A DNA stretch of 64,000 nucleotides, from positions 1-64,000 of the forward strand of contig MU864015.1 in assembly GCA_033296885.1 (NCBI GenBank), given 5' to 3'. The notes under the pieces were generated by a model. It saw nothing but the letters and a program-made list of their open reading frames with translations. It did not search any database and was not told the origin of the DNA. Shown in pieces: positions 1 through 13,999 of the stretch. How positions within the stretch are numbered: position 1 is the stretch's first letter; each line of letters begins with the position of its first letter. A program made the translations under genes and the position numbers. The stretch comes from Triangularia verruculosa (Eukaryota > Ascomycota > Sordariomycetes > Sordariales > Podosporaceae).

Positions 1-3000
1 TATAATTCGTTTATTTTAAGTTACTTTTAATATTAAAATTAAAATAATTATAAATAAATATATATAAAAAGTAATAATTTATTATTATATAATAAAATAA
101 ACTATATTATATTAAAAGATTATTTTTCTTTCTGGAAAAAAAATTAAAAAAATTTATTCACTATCTAAATTCTCTAAAAACCTAGTACAAATATCATTCC
201 AAATAGCACTAACTAACAAACAAAATACTATACCCTCCAATCCAGCCCACTTCACTCGTACAATTAGCTTATATAAAATATCCCAATTATCCTAAAACTT
301 TACATTATATCTTTTAACCTTTTCCATAACCTCTTCATTAAACTAACCCAAATCCCAAATATTATATAAAACTATTACCCGGAATAGCTTATCTTCGTAT
401 AAATAACATTTAGAAATATCCTTTCTAAAACGCCCCTTATCTTCCTTTAAAACCTTCCACTAACTATATAACTTTTAAGGAGTATTGTAAATATTATAAC
501 TATAAAACTTTAGAAAACCCCTAGCCTCCTATATAGTATCCTTAAACTCTTTAACCCCCCTTTAAATCTACAAAACTATATAATTTAAAGCAATTATTTT
601 CTCCTTCTTTTTTTTCCCTTTTAGCCCTATATAATATTATATTTAAATTAAACTAATAATCCTAAAATATTTACACCGGTTATCCTTTTAAAACCGATGC
701 CGGATATATAACCATTTTCTCTCCTTTTAATAAATTAAATAATTCCTCTTAATCTATTCTAATCCTTTAGCAAACTCCTTAGCCTCCTGTATAATAGCCT
801 TAACCCTCTTAACCTTTAATAAAACTATCCTTTATTAGTAATTCTATTAAAAATCCATTAAAGCTACCTTTTTATTATCCTTACTATCTAAAATTACTTC
901 TCTAACTTTATCCTCGCTAAAAAACACCGTATAATTTAACCCGGCTACTCCTTCTCTCTCTCCATTTTCTAACACCACCTAAATTTCCTTAGAAATCTCC
1001 TCTTTATCCTTATTATCATTAGAAAATACCGTACAATTTAATCTAACTACTCCTTCCCCCCTTTTATAATCCAATACCCCTTTAATTTCCCTAAGAATAT
1101 CTTTATTAACCTTATCTTTACTAAAAGATACCGTATAAACTAATTTATAGCCCTCTACCACTATTATTAAAACCGCTCTTTAATTTAACCGGTTATCTAC
1201 CCCTTTAATATTATTATTATCCCTAATCCCTAAACCTAAAATAATTATATAAATTAACTCTTTATCCTTCTCTTTACATTAATCCTTAAAATTTAATATA
1301 TAAACCGGCTTTTTCCCTTTTACTTTCTTACCCCCTTCTACTAAAACCTTCTTCCTAATTTAACTAAACTTTTTCTTATATAAACTATATAAAACCTCTC
1401 CATCTTCACATCCAAATCGATCATCCCTTCTATTAATTACCCGAGAAAAAATCGTATAATAATAATCTACTAAATTTCGTATAAAACACTTAATATCCTC
1501 TACAATTTAATTTACAAACCCTATAAAAAAACGCCCGGCTATATAACTCTTTATAAAGATAATAATAGAATCTAAAGTTAAACTATCCCTTTTATTATAT
1601 CTACTTTTTTAAATAAAGTCCTATAAACTCCTCAGTAACCTAATATAATAAACTTATTATATATCTAATATATTAATCCTAGCCTTAAGTATAGAGGTTA
1701 TTATAATAGAGTTACCTTCCTTAATCCATTTCTATATAATTTTAGCCTTATTATCCTTCCCCTTAATACTATTAAAGTAAACTAAGTAATTTAAAAGTTT
1801 AATTATAACTTTTATATAAAGGATTATTATATAATATATTAATACTTTAACTTTAAAATTCTTCTATATAAAAGTTTAAATAAAGTCTACTATTAAAATA
1901 TTACCTTTTTTATTAGTTTAAACTTTATAAATTAAATATCAAAAATTAAATTTTAAAGTAATTAATTATATAATAATTAAATATTAAAGATTAATATATA
2001 AAAGACTAAAAAACTTTAATTAATCTTTTAAAAGGAGAATAACTGTAAAAAAAATAAGTTAAGTTCTAATAAAAACTAAATATCCTTTAATCTTACGGAG
2101 TTTTAAACGGAAATCGTATAAAATATCTAAAATAATATAACATTTATTAAAAACGATCCGATTAAACTACTATCGTACGTAAAAATAATTAATAAAATCT
2201 CGGAAGGTTTTAATAATAAAAGACTTAAGGGTAACTAAAATAATAAAGGTTATTATAACCTCTTTAGTAGACCAGATTACACAGGGGATCGAAGCCGTAT
2301 AATAACGTCGTTTGATATTTTCCTATAAAACTATAAAGGGGGAAATAATAATTATTATACCGTCCGGCGTATAATATATAGAAAAAAGGAAGGTTAGGCT
2401 TTTCCTACTTCCTATTTTAGCTATTTAAATAATAAGGCTAACCCTCCGTACAACCGTAAAAAGGGCTTTAAACTACTTACCTTTAAACCTAGCACTTAGG
2501 TTTCTAAGTATCTAATATAATTTACTAATTAAATTAATATTCTTTAAATAGGTAAGCCTCTTTTATTATATAATATATTATTAATTAGTAAATAGGTTAA
2601 CCTTAGCTTTTTAAAAAGAAATTAAATCGTTTTAATTAAAGGTAAAAAAGTAGTACTAAGTTTAACTTAACTTCCGGAGACGTTCTTATTATATAGTATA
2701 ATCTATTATTCCTTAATCGATTTCCCGGATATAAATTAACCCTATAACCCTAATTAAATAGCCGGTTTAAGTAGTAATAACCTTATCGAAATTATCTAGA
2801 CTTCCCGTAAAATTATCACTAAAATCCGAGCTATCCTAATCTTCGTACAATTCCTACCCCTTCTTTAATAAAATAGATTTAAGGAGGAGGTAGGATAAAA
2901 AACGTCGTATAATACTAATCGAAATATACCGCTAGGACCGTATTCCAATCTTAACATTAAAATATTTTTTAATATAAATTTAAAGCGTATAATTAAATTT

Positions 3001-4731
3001 ATTAAAGGACCATTACCTTTACTCTTCTTTATATTAACTCCCAAAAAGCCCTATTTCTAAGGAACTAATCCTAGTATTAAAAGCACTTCGTATATATTTA
3101 ATATCCTAAAAGAAAATTATAAATTAAATAATTCTATTAAATTAATATTACAGTAAAAGATAAAAAGGGTAGATTAGTTAAAAGTACCGTATAATATTAA
3201 CCCCTAACTTCTTAAGAAGAAAACGATAAATAACCTTTAACTTACCAATATAATTCAGCCCTTTATAATAGTATAATATAATAATAACCATCTTATATTA
3301 AATAAAAAAGTTCCTTATACCGCTGATTAAAATATTATAAAACCTTAAATTTAAAAGCTTTATTATATAGCTTAGTAGCCTACCTAAAAGATAAATAATA
3401 ATAAGAAAAAGCCCCCTAAGATAATCGATCCGCTTAAAGTATAACTTTACCTCTATCGTATAGAACTAATAAAAATCTAATCCGGTATTTTCTAGCTAAA
3501 AAGCTTTAAATTTCTTATTTAAAAGAATCCGTCGTACGATCTAATCCTTATATCTATAGAGCTAATTATTCTAGCCTTTAGTAAGGAAAGAATATCCTAT
3601 ATCGTCTTCCTTAATTATATCCGATAACTTATCCTAAAGAACTTTAGGAAAAGAGTTTTTAATATAGCTAAGAAAGACTAGTTTTTAGATTATATAATCG
3701 ATTTACTTAACTAATATATATAATATCTTAGTAAAACCATTAATAGTAAAGGAGATATTTTAATATATAACCTTAATACCGTCGAAAACTAAATACCCTT
3801 ATAATAGTATTTCGTTATTAATTTTAAAACCGTATAATCTAAACTTTAAAATCTAATTTATTAGTATAAATTACTTATCTTTATAAAGTCTAGTTATAAA
3901 ACGTAAAACCTTAATTCGTATAATATTAAAAAGCCTATTTATATTCCTTTTATTATCGGTAGCTTTATAGAAAGATTATCGTACTATAAAAGCCCGGCCT
4001 AATATAATTATACCGGATAATATCCTAATATAATTGGAAAGTAATAACTATCTACTATCCTCTTTTAATCCTAAAATAGTTAAAGTAAAGAAGAAAGGGC
4101 TTTTGTAAATTAAATTAGGTAATAGATAATCGAGAAAAGAGATAATAAAATCCAATAGGGTTCGATCTAATTTCCGTCGTATAATATCCTCTTTATTAAT
4201 AAATACTATTATTATAGTATTAAGTCGCTTAATTACTTTATTTAATAATTATTTTTATCGAAAAGTAAGTAAAAATCTAGGCCGGTCCTTTTCCTTTTAG
4301 GTAGCTATATAAAAGAAATATTCAAAAATTCTCTTCTAAATAAAAGTATATTTCTTTACTATATAACGCTTTAATTTAAATCTAAAAAGCTATCTCGGCT
4401 TCTTATCTATAGACTTTTTATTTATTTTAAAAAAAATAGTAGTTCTAATATCGTATATTAACTAGCCAATTATATTAAAAACAATATCGTAAATATAGTC
4501 TTAGGCTACTATAAGTACCTTTTTCCTTTAACTTTTAATACCTTTAGCCCAGCCTTTACTAACTTCGAAAAAGACTATATAATAAAGCTCCTCCTTATTA
4601 AAGGACCCGAGATATTAGGCCTAACCTATCCTTATAACCTATAAATTAGGAGTTAATTTGCCTTAGTTTATAACTATAACCTTAGTTTTTTATTTAAGTA
4701 AATTATTTATCGTACCTAAAGTTAAAAGAAA
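1..4731. other. AT-rich RIP-degraded DNA, no gene recognised
   Basis: This stretch is extremely poor in G and C, with stops in every frame and no reading frame longer than about 60 codons. Runs of TA-rich sequence with scattered CGTA islets are what RIP leaves of old repeats. I could not recognise a protein family. It is probably transposon debris by analogy with the better-preserved sequence to its right. Confidence 0.7.
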
Positions 4732-7067
4732 GGCGTTATTTTTATTTTCCTACTTTCGTATAGTAGTATCGTTTATTATATTAAATAAAAGAATTATTAA
4801 TAGAGCTGCTTAAATAATAACCTCAAAATAACCAGTACCCCGCCAGTTTTAGAAAAAGCGTTAATATAATATACCTATTTTCTAAAATACCTCTTACCGT
4901 TTTACAGCTCTAATATTACTACTTCTAATATTAAAATTAACCCAGCTATAATTCGTATAATAATATTCTTATATCCGCCGTTTAGCAATAATAATATATA
5001 AATAATTTTTATATTTTAAACTATAAAAGATTAGCAAATTAAATTCAAGAATAATAGAAATAAGTAATTAAGGAAGTTAAAAGTACTTTAAATCTTATTA
5101 ATTCCTCTATTTAATAAAAAAGTCTTTATACTTTCGTATAATCTATCCCCGCTAATTTAACTTAATAACTTAACAGTACTTCGTACGAAAATAAATTATA
5201 ACTTCATTAATAAAAACCCTAATCTTATAATCCTTATAAATAAAAATAAAATAAAGATAAATAACTATAAAAAAATTTATAATAATAATAATTAATAATT
5301 AATAATTATAAAAAAAAAGATTTATATAATATAAGAGAAAAAGAGGGGTAAAATACAGTTAAATTAAAGTTAATTACTAAGCTGGAGATCGGGGTTTAAA
5401 TATATAAACTAATCTACTTACCGTACGATTTTAGAAATAATTTCTACGGATTATTAGAAGGAAGAGGAAGAAAAAAGAAGAGGGGGCTTCCGAACGGAAG
5501 AAAGTAATTATATTTATTATTATTAGCGGATTTTTAGGAGGAAGAAAGGGAAAAAAGAAGAGAGGATAAAGATATAAGAAAGAGAATCTTTTATAACTAT
5601 ACGATAATTAATAATAGAGAGATATAATAAAGGAGAATACTTTACGATTATATAGTAATTAATAAGAGAGAGATATATAGAAGGAAAACCTTTTTTAATA
5701 GATAGTAATTAATAATAGGGAGATATAATAAAGGAGAACCCTTTATAATTATACGGTAATTAATAATAAGAAGATTCTATTAAGTAGAGTGCTTTGCGAT
5801 TATACGGTAGTTGATGATGGAGATATTTAATAATATAGAGGGTTTATGTAATATATTGTACGATAAAGTTTAAATAATTTTTTATTATATAATACTTTTA
5901 CGGTAGTTAATATATAAGGTTTTTAAAAGGAATTAATATTTAGACTGGGATTTAGGAATAATTATTTAATAACTTAATAATTAATAAATATAATTTCTTT
6001 AAGAGGTTATATATTTAATTTTAATTAAAAACCTTTCTTTTAAATAAATTAAACTCTATAAACTTTTAAATAATATTAACGATTAAAATTATAGCTTTCG
6101 CTAATAACTCTACCCTTATATAGATCGAGGATAATAAGGAAATAATTCTCCTTCGTATAGGCTCCTAAGAGATTTGCGATTATATAAGAATACTCGTTTA
6201 AAATATAAATCCCCCCGAATTGTATAATACTATAAACTTTATATTAATATATTTAAGACTAATAACGTAGTATATTTAATATACTATTATCCGATATTAA
6301 AGTTCGGAAATCTCAGATAAATATAAGGAGGGTAGTTACTAAGCCTAGCTATTTAAATACGCTCTTTATTTAAAGCCGGGGTAAAGAGGTAAAGGAACCT
6401 TATAAGGCCTATCGAAATAATCCTAGTAGAGGGCCCTTTACTTCCTATATTTATACGGTTAGTTTTTTCGGTAATTACTATGGAAATTGCAAATAGCAGG
6501 ATTATATAGCTAGATATACTCTCTCCGAGTAAAATAAAGCTATGGATAACGAAGTTACCGTCGTATAGGGTAGCTGTAGGGGGGGCCGGGGAAGGGGTGG
6601 CCGTAGTCGTAGTTATAGTGGCCGTGGTGGCCGTGGTGGCCGTAGTGGACGTAGTGGAGGTGCTGCCTAAGAGCAGCTTACTATTAACTTAACTAGAGAT
6701 AATAATTAAAAAAATAAAGTTATACGGTCAAAAAAGATATCTTTAATCTTTATATAATAAAGGTTACTGTATAATGGAGTAAGTAAGGGTCTATCCTATT
6801 AAATCCATCTTCACTTAAAACCCTCTAACTTCCCCCCTACGTATCTCTTTCTACAACCTTCGTACGATAGTGTAAATACGACTATTAAATGTAGCTTATC
6901 GAGATAATTATAATGATGTTTTATTTGTAAATTTTGGTATAGAAAAGTTCAATGGACCGTACAATTGAAATTTTCAACGGACTCTACCCCCTATTTCTAA
7001 AGTAGAGACTTTTTTTTGCGGACGATTTCAACGGACTCTACTACAGTCCATCAGAGAATAATAGATA
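4732..7067 (+). repeat. Copy A of a 2.34 kb tandem direct repeat (retroelement remnant)
   Basis: The unit begins with GGCGTTATTTTTATTTTCC and ends with GAGAATAATAGATA. The next copy follows directly, 2336 bp further on. Near its right end (about 6550-6670) one frame still reads an Arg/Gly-rich tail (SGRGGRGGRSGRSGG) resembling the RGG end of a fungal retrotransposon Gag. The last 150 bp carry the word CAACGGACTCTA twice. Copy A is the less mutated of the two. Assignment to a retroelement is inference from the RGG tail only. Confidence 0.75.
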
Positions 7068-9384
7068 GGCGTTATTTTTATTTTCCCACTCTCGTATAAT
7101 AGTGTCGTTTATTATATTAAATAAGAGAATTATTCATAAAGCTGCCTAAATAATAACCTTAAAATAATTAATACTCCGTCGGTTTTAGAAAAAGCGTTAG
7201 TATAATATACCTATTTTCTAAAGTACCTTTTACTATTTTATAGTTTTAATATTATTACCTTTAATATTAAGATTAACCTAGCTATAGTTCGTACGATAAT
7301 ATTTTTATATCTATCGTTTAATAATAATAATATATAAATAGTTCTTATATTTTAAACTATAAGAGATTAATAAACTAAATTCGGGAATAATAGGAATAGA
7401 TAATTAAAGAAGTTAGAAGTATTTTAGATTTTATTAATTCCTTTATTTAATAAGAGAGTCTTTATATTTTCGTATAATCTATCCCCGTTAGTTTAACTTA
7501 ATAGTTTAGCGGTACTTTATACGAAGATAGATTATAGCTTTATTAATAAGAACTTTAATCTTATAATCCTTGTAAATAAAGATAAAATAGAGATAGATAA
7601 TTATAAAAGGATCTATAATAATAATAGTTAATAATTAATAATTATAAAAAAAGAGGTTTATATAATATAAAAGAAAAAGAGGGGTAAAATATAGTTAAAT
7701 TAAAGTTAGTTATTAAGCTGGAGATCGGGGTTTAAATATATAAACTAATCTACTTACCGTACGATTTTAGAAATAATTTCTGCGGATTATTAGGAGGAAG
7801 AGGAGGAAAGAAGAAGAGGGGGCTTCCGAACGGGGAAAGATAACTATATCCATTACTATTAGTGGATTCTTAGGAGGAAGAAAGGGAAAAAAGAAGAGAG
7901 TATAAAGATATAAGAAAGAGAACCTTTTACGATTATACAATAATTGGTAATAGAGAGATATAATAAAAGAGAATACTTTACAACCGTATAGTAATTAATA
8001 AAAGAAAGATATATAGAAGGAGAACCTTTTTAAATAGATAATAATTAATAATAAAGAAATATAATAAAAGAAAACCCTTTATAACTATACAGTAGTTAAT
8101 AATAAGAAGATTCTATTAAATAAAGCGCTTTATAACTATATAATAATTAATAATAGAGATATTTAATAATATAAGGGGTTTATATAATATATCGTATAAT
8201 AAAGTCTAAATAATCTTTTATTATATAATACCCTTACGGTAATTAATATATAAAGTCTTTAAAAGGAATTAGTACCTAAACCGGAGTTTAAAAATAACTA
8301 CTTAATAATTTAATAATTAATAAATATAATTTCTTCGAAAGGTTATACATTTAATTTTAATTAAAAACCTTTCTTAAAGATAAATTAAACTCTATAAATT
8401 TTTAAATAATATTAACGATTAAAATTATAGCTCTTATTAATAACTTTACCCTTATATAGATCGAGGATAACGAGGAGATAATTCTCCTTTGTATAGGCTT
8501 TTAAAAGATTTGCGATTATATAGGAATATTTACTTAAAATATAAGTCCCCCCGAATTATATAATATTATAAGCTCTATACTAATATATTTAGAACTAATA
8601 ATATAGTATATTTAATATACCGTCGTCCGATATTAAAGTTCGGAAATCTTAGATAAATATAAAGAAAGTGGTTATTAAGCCTAGCTATTTAAATACGCTC
8701 TTTATTTAGAGCTAAAGTAAGAAGGTAGAGGAATTTTATAAGGCTTATCGAAATAATTCTAATAAAAGGCTTTTTACTTTCTATATTTATATAGTTAATT
8801 TCTTCGGTAATTATTATAGAAATTACAAATAGCGGGATTATATAGTTAAATATACTTTCTCCGAGTAAAATAAAACTATAAATAACGAAGTTACCGTTAT
8901 ATAGGGTAACAATAAAGGGGGCTAGGAAAAGGGTAGCCGTAATTATAATCGTGGCTATAGTAGATGTAGTAGAGGTACTACTTAAAAATAGCTTACTATT
9001 AACTTAACTAAAGATAATAATTAAAAAAATAAAGTTATACGGTTAAAAAAAATATCTTTAATCTTTATATAATAAAGGTTGCTATATAATGAAGTAAGCA
9101 GGGGTCTACCCTATTAAACCTATCTTCACCTAAAACCCTCTAACTTCCCCCCTACATATCTCTTTCCATAACTTTCGTACGATAATATAAATGCGACTGT
9201 TAGATATAGCTTATCGAGATAATTACAATAATACTTTATTTGTAAATTTTAATACAGAAAAGTTCAATGGACTGTACGATTGAAATTTTCAACGGACTCT
9301 ACCCCCTGTTTCTAAAGTAGAGACTTTTTTTTACGGACGATTTCAACGGACTCTATTACAGTCCATCGGAGAATAATAGATAGG
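7068..9384 (+). repeat. Copy B of the 2.34 kb tandem direct repeat, more heavily mutated
   Basis: It aligns with copy A along its whole length. The visible differences are almost all C-to-T and G-to-A. For example, the GGCCGTGGTGGCCGT block of copy A becomes an AT-rich, shortened version around 8930-8990, so B is about 19 bp shorter. The pattern of transitions between adjacent duplicates is what RIP produces. No open reading frame survives. Confidence 0.75.
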
Positions 9385-9589
9385 GCTTAGATACACTGTA
9401 AAATCCACAAATAAAAGCTATATTTTAATATTTAATATATTATTAAGCTATATATATGAGCTTTTTAATTAAAATTATATAGTATAGAAGATATAGCTAA
9501 CTAACTACTACATATACGCGACGTACTCCCTATTAGTAAGCTCTAAGTATATAACTTCGTTAAACGTTAACTATAATTCCGTATACGTT

Positions 9590-10848
9590 TTACGTATAGA
9601 TATAACTATTAGAGGGCCAAGTATAAGGATTTAAAGGTTATTAATGAGTAGTTTATACTTATATAGAATACTAAGGTTAAATACGGTATTATAAATAACG
9701 ATATTTATAATTTCAACGAAACTAGGTTTATAATGGGTATTATTTTCGCGGGTATAGTAGTTACGACTTTAAACGGCCTTAATAAAACGAAACTAACTTA
9801 GCTTAGTAACTATAAATAGGTAACAGTAATCTAGGGAATTAATACTTTCGGCTAGGCTATCCCTCTTTTTATTATTTTAACCGCGTAATACTACCTTACT
9901 AACTAATATACCGAGTATAACCTACCGTTTATCTAGCGCATTATAACTACCGATAATAGTTAAACTACTAATACGGTAGGTCTAAATTAAATCAAGTACT
10001 TCGACTATTATATAGCGTCTTGTATAAAGGGTAAATACCGGTTATTAATCCTCGACGGCTACGAAAGCCACTACTCGACTAAATTTTCGAGCGCTACTAC
10101 TAGTAGACTAATATTATTACGCTCTATATACCTCTACACTTCTCCCACCTCCTTCAACTACTTAATATTAACTACTTTAAGCCGTTAAAATAGGCGTAGG
10201 GTCGCTAAATCGAGGACTTAATGCGTATGCATATCAACTATATAAGTAAGCTCGAGTTCCTTTATACCTTCCGCAAAGCCTTCTTCGCCTCTATAACGGA
10301 GAAGAATATACAGGGTGGCTTTATAGGTACTGGCCTTATACTATATAATCCAAAGAAGGTACTTTTTAAGTTAGATGTAAAGCTTTGTACGCTAATACCT
10401 CTAAACTTACAGCCCGGTACTATATAACCTTAGGTCTCCCAAATACCATATAACCCTCGAAAAGCTAACTTATAGTTAACACTTATTAAAACTCGCATTA
10501 TTAATTATTAAAATAGCTCCCCGACTTCAATATTAACTACGGTAGACTAGTTTACTAAGGGTATAACGGCTATAATGTACTAAATAACTCTCCTTCGTAT
10601 AAAGGTCTCTTTACTCCGTAAGGCTAATAAAGTACTAAGTAAACGCCGGAGAGCTAAAAAAAACACGTGTGAGGCTTGGAGGGTCACTTACTATACAAGA
10701 GGCACAGGATCTACTGGATTAGAAGGCCGTAGATAAGGAGGGAGTGTAAGAAACGTAGCCGGATAGTAGTAATATAGGGGGAGATCGTGCGAGGATTCGG
10801 TACTGTAGTGTGTGCGGCAAGCCTGGCTATAACACGCGCACTTACTAG
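9590..10848 (+). pseudogene. Fot1/pogo (Tc1-mariner) DDE transposase, RIP-inactivated
   Basis: One frame reads with no indel from the region before the first catalytic motif to a C-terminal zinc knuckle. The landmarks are YNFNETRFIMG (about 9708-9740, normally YNFDETGF), VTVI*GINTFG*AIP (about 9820), LLILDGYESH (about 10042-10071), HFSHLLQLLNINYF (about 10138, normally PLDVG) and a 69-codon open stretch at 10221-10427 ending in NIQGGF...YNPKKVLFKLDVKL. The end is a CxxCGKPGYNTRT knuckle near 10806-10842. Every internal stop is TAG or TAA where the family has Trp or Gln. Catalytic residues one and three have changed Asp to Asn. The N-terminal DNA-binding part is not recognisable, so the copy is probably also truncated. 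Confidence 0.85.
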
Positions 10849-13563
10849 GAGGCTGGGGAATCATCTGATTCAGCCGTTTCTAATATAATTATAGTTACTT
10901 CCTAGTATTATTGCGGTATAATTAAGGATAGTTTATTACGGTGTAGTGGGAAGTGGGTCACTCGCTTATATAGGTCACTCGCTTATAATATACGTTACAA
11001 CGAATTACTCATATATAAGGCTAAAATTACGAAGGGTTTAAACTTAAAGCCGCTTATTACAGGTAAAATCAGCGTTCTTAAAACATTAGTTAGGTAGTAT
11101 AAAGGGGGCCTTTAAAGTTATTATAAAGGTAATAATATTTTTAGATAGTTGTAAATAACGCGTTAATATATCGAGGGAGGCTAGTAAGCTCTTAGCTATA
11201 ACCCTTATTAATATTTAACCTACTTTAAAAACTTTTACCTATAACCTCCGTATTTATTTCCTAATTAAGTAAATAACTCAGATATAATTAACGTTCGTTA
11301 TACTTATATAGATATAAACGTTAGCCTATATACCTAAATAGTCGTTCCTAACGGCCGGGTTCTAAGCGAATAGCTAAGCCAGGGTAATACCGTTCTAAGA
11401 TAAGACGTCGTTATAGCCTTAGCCCTCCTCGATAAAGTGGAACTTATCGTAATTGCCGACTATACCGGGCTAGATCGGGGTAGGAGTTGCAATACCATTA
11501 CCCGGAGTAATAATCATCGAAGGCGAAGCCGTAGTAGGAGTGGTGATAGGAGTGGTGGTACTAGAACCGGGCGTCGTCGTAATCGGGATAGCAGGGCCCT
11601 CGACGCAGTAGGAGAAGCCCGTATAGAAGTTCCCGTATATATCGGTTACAGATAGATACTACTTTTTATTAGAATAGGAAGTTCGGAAAGTAATAGAGGG
11701 GGTGGTTTTAGGTTTTATCGTACCCAAATAATAAACCGATCAAGGGGGATTCCTATAAAGCCCAGGAGCTCGTCGCAGGATATAAACCCGTCGTTATCGT
11801 GCCACCAGGTGCATCCGGCAATGGTATTAGGGTCGTAGGGCATCTCGGGCACCTCGCCACGGGCATAAAGAGAGGCCTTACCGGGAGCCGCTATACCCGG
11901 GATTACTCCGAGGCACAGGACCGACAGGGCCGTTACGGGGATCGTCGAGTGCTTTATCTTTACGGTGAGAATCTTATACGCAACAGTCTACTTAGCGGAG
12001 ATAAGAGCCTGGGATAGTCCAAGTCGAGCTATCCGGCCGTTAATATTGACGTGATTTGCGGCTCTACTTTATATATACTATATAACAGCGAATAGAGCTA
12101 TATGTGATATCTCCTCGGCGGCTCGTTAGTCGACGCTGCCTACTAAGTAGTTTAGGCGAATCCTGACATTGCTCAGCGTCAGCCTCGAAAGCCCACAGCT
12201 GTAGTATATATAATATTACTAGTCTCTTGCAATATTAGTAACTATGGAATAAAACTTTCTTAAATAAGTAGCAATAGCCCTGTTTGAGGGAAGCCTACCT
12301 CCTTGTTGGTGATTTCCGGCTGTAAGATTAGGCGGAACGCGTTATTGTAAGTTTGTAGGATATTAGGCAAGATAGAGAGGAATGAAAAGTTTAACGGTTA
12401 GACGGTTAAACGTACCGTTAATGAGTTTAGACTCGATCGTTAGGCTAACTATAGTCTCTAACGATATATTGCGCCGTATAATAATACTTATACTCGTAGC
12501 TCCGAAATGAGCGATATCGGATACTCCGGGGCCCCTGACAATCCGGCACCCTTCTCTTACTGCCGGAATTATCCTGCTCGGTAAACCGGCTTATCCTCGA
12601 TGTTAACCTACTAAGATATTTATACAGCGTGGCTATATAGGCAGAGGTACCTAGGCTCTAAGGACCTAGGATACTACTCTAAAGTAACTGTTCTAATTAA
12701 TGTACTAGGTAGCTAGCTAAACGGATTACTTATCCGTAATACGACGTAACGTATCCGAGCCAATCAGTCCATAAACTAAAGTTACTTACCGATATATAAA
12801 CGGAAAATGTTCGGGCTACTCCGGAGTCTGGACCCTAGCTTTATCGCGGTCCCGCGGAGCTAAGTAAGATCCATAAATGTATAACCAGATATACTTACCC
12901 TAGTACCTAATATTTAAATATTTAAACTAATCTTCTTAAATACTTTATATTGAATTACGATAGCCGTTTTTAATTACGATGGTAAAGCGAATAAAATAAA
13001 TAAAATATATAAGGGCTGTAAGGTAATATAAGTTAGAGTGTTAAGAATTGCGGGGCTAAATTTAAGTAACGGACTTTACATTAAGAAGAAGCTACTAGTA
13101 GGGTGAGTTTAGTAAAGGCTTTAGGTTTTGCTTAGCTTTATAATAAAGCCTCCGCAGTTGGGGGCCGTTAGGGGCCGTTAGGGCTATGACCAATCTGGTA
13201 ATACGGTGCCTGCAGCCGACCCGTCCCTCTGCTACCTCCCTAGCCTATAATAAGGGAAGTATATTAAAAGCGTTATATTAATTTAATTTTGTGAAAAACA
13301 ACGTAACCTAAATCAATTACCCTATGTCTTTTATCGAATAAGCAGTACAGCACCCGGTACCTGGACTGATAACAGCCGACAGTGGGATGCTAATCATATA
13401 ATTAATTAGAAATAGGTAGTATAACCGACCGATAGTAAGTAGAGCGCGCTTAATAATCAAGTAAATAAACAGGTTCGATATACCCGCCTCAGCTATTATA
13501 TACAGCCCCAGGATACTCGCCGAGACGTCTCATTCCCTCTTGCCTGGGTAATCAACCTTGTCC
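10849..13563. other. Moderately mutated intergenic DNA, no gene recognised
   Basis: Composition is mixed, richer in G+C around 11400-12050. Short open frames on the plus strand at 11437-11655 (Arg/Ser/Gly-rich) and 11799-12017 have no recognisable motif. The last few hundred bases, ending in TTGTCC before the ATG at 13564, would be the promoter and 5' leader of the ankyrin gene that the gypsy element split. Confidence 0.5.
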
Positions 13564-13572
13564 ATGGAGAAG
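13564..13572 (+). pseudogene. First three codons of the split ankyrin-repeat gene
   Basis: ATG GAG AAG lies immediately before the 5' LTR. The last five bases, AGAAG, are the target-site duplication repeated at 21760-21764 after the 3' LTR. Removing the element and one copy of AGAAG puts this ATG in frame with the ankyrin pseudogene body starting at 21765. I infer that this is the gene's original start codon. Confidence 0.75.
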
Positions 13573-13972
13573 TGTCACGAATATGATGTGGACACCCGAA
13601 AGGAACAACCAATAGGAAAGAGGAGGCATGGTAGCCAATCAGAGGAAAGGAGGATAGACCAATAAGAGGTGGATTATCCGGGAGATAAAGGAATTATAAG
13701 TGATTCCTAGGAATCACTTATAATCCTTAAGAGTTAGTTATAATCCGGGAAGAAATAGAATAATCCAGGTCTTAATATTAGGTCTATATATACGGAGGAA
13801 CTAGATAACTTATAAATAGTTCCGCAGTATATAATTACAGCTTATATTTACAGTATCTTATATTTACATTAAGACATTTTATTATACACTATTTAGCTAC
13901 ACCGAATCAATTATCAAAAGTAACCTTTAACCGAGTATCCCTTTCAGAGGTTCTATACAAGGGTTCGTCATA
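13573..13972 (+). repeat. 5' LTR of the gypsy element
   Basis: 400 bp, the same length as the 3' LTR. It holds the TATA-like stretch TCTATATATACGGAGG (about 13785) and the shared end CAGAGGTTCTATACAAGGGTTCGTCA. It is uniformly mutated by C-to-T and G-to-A changes relative to the right half of the 3' LTR. Confidence 0.9.
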
Positions 13973-13999
13973 CATTACATACTCACTTCAACTCTATTA

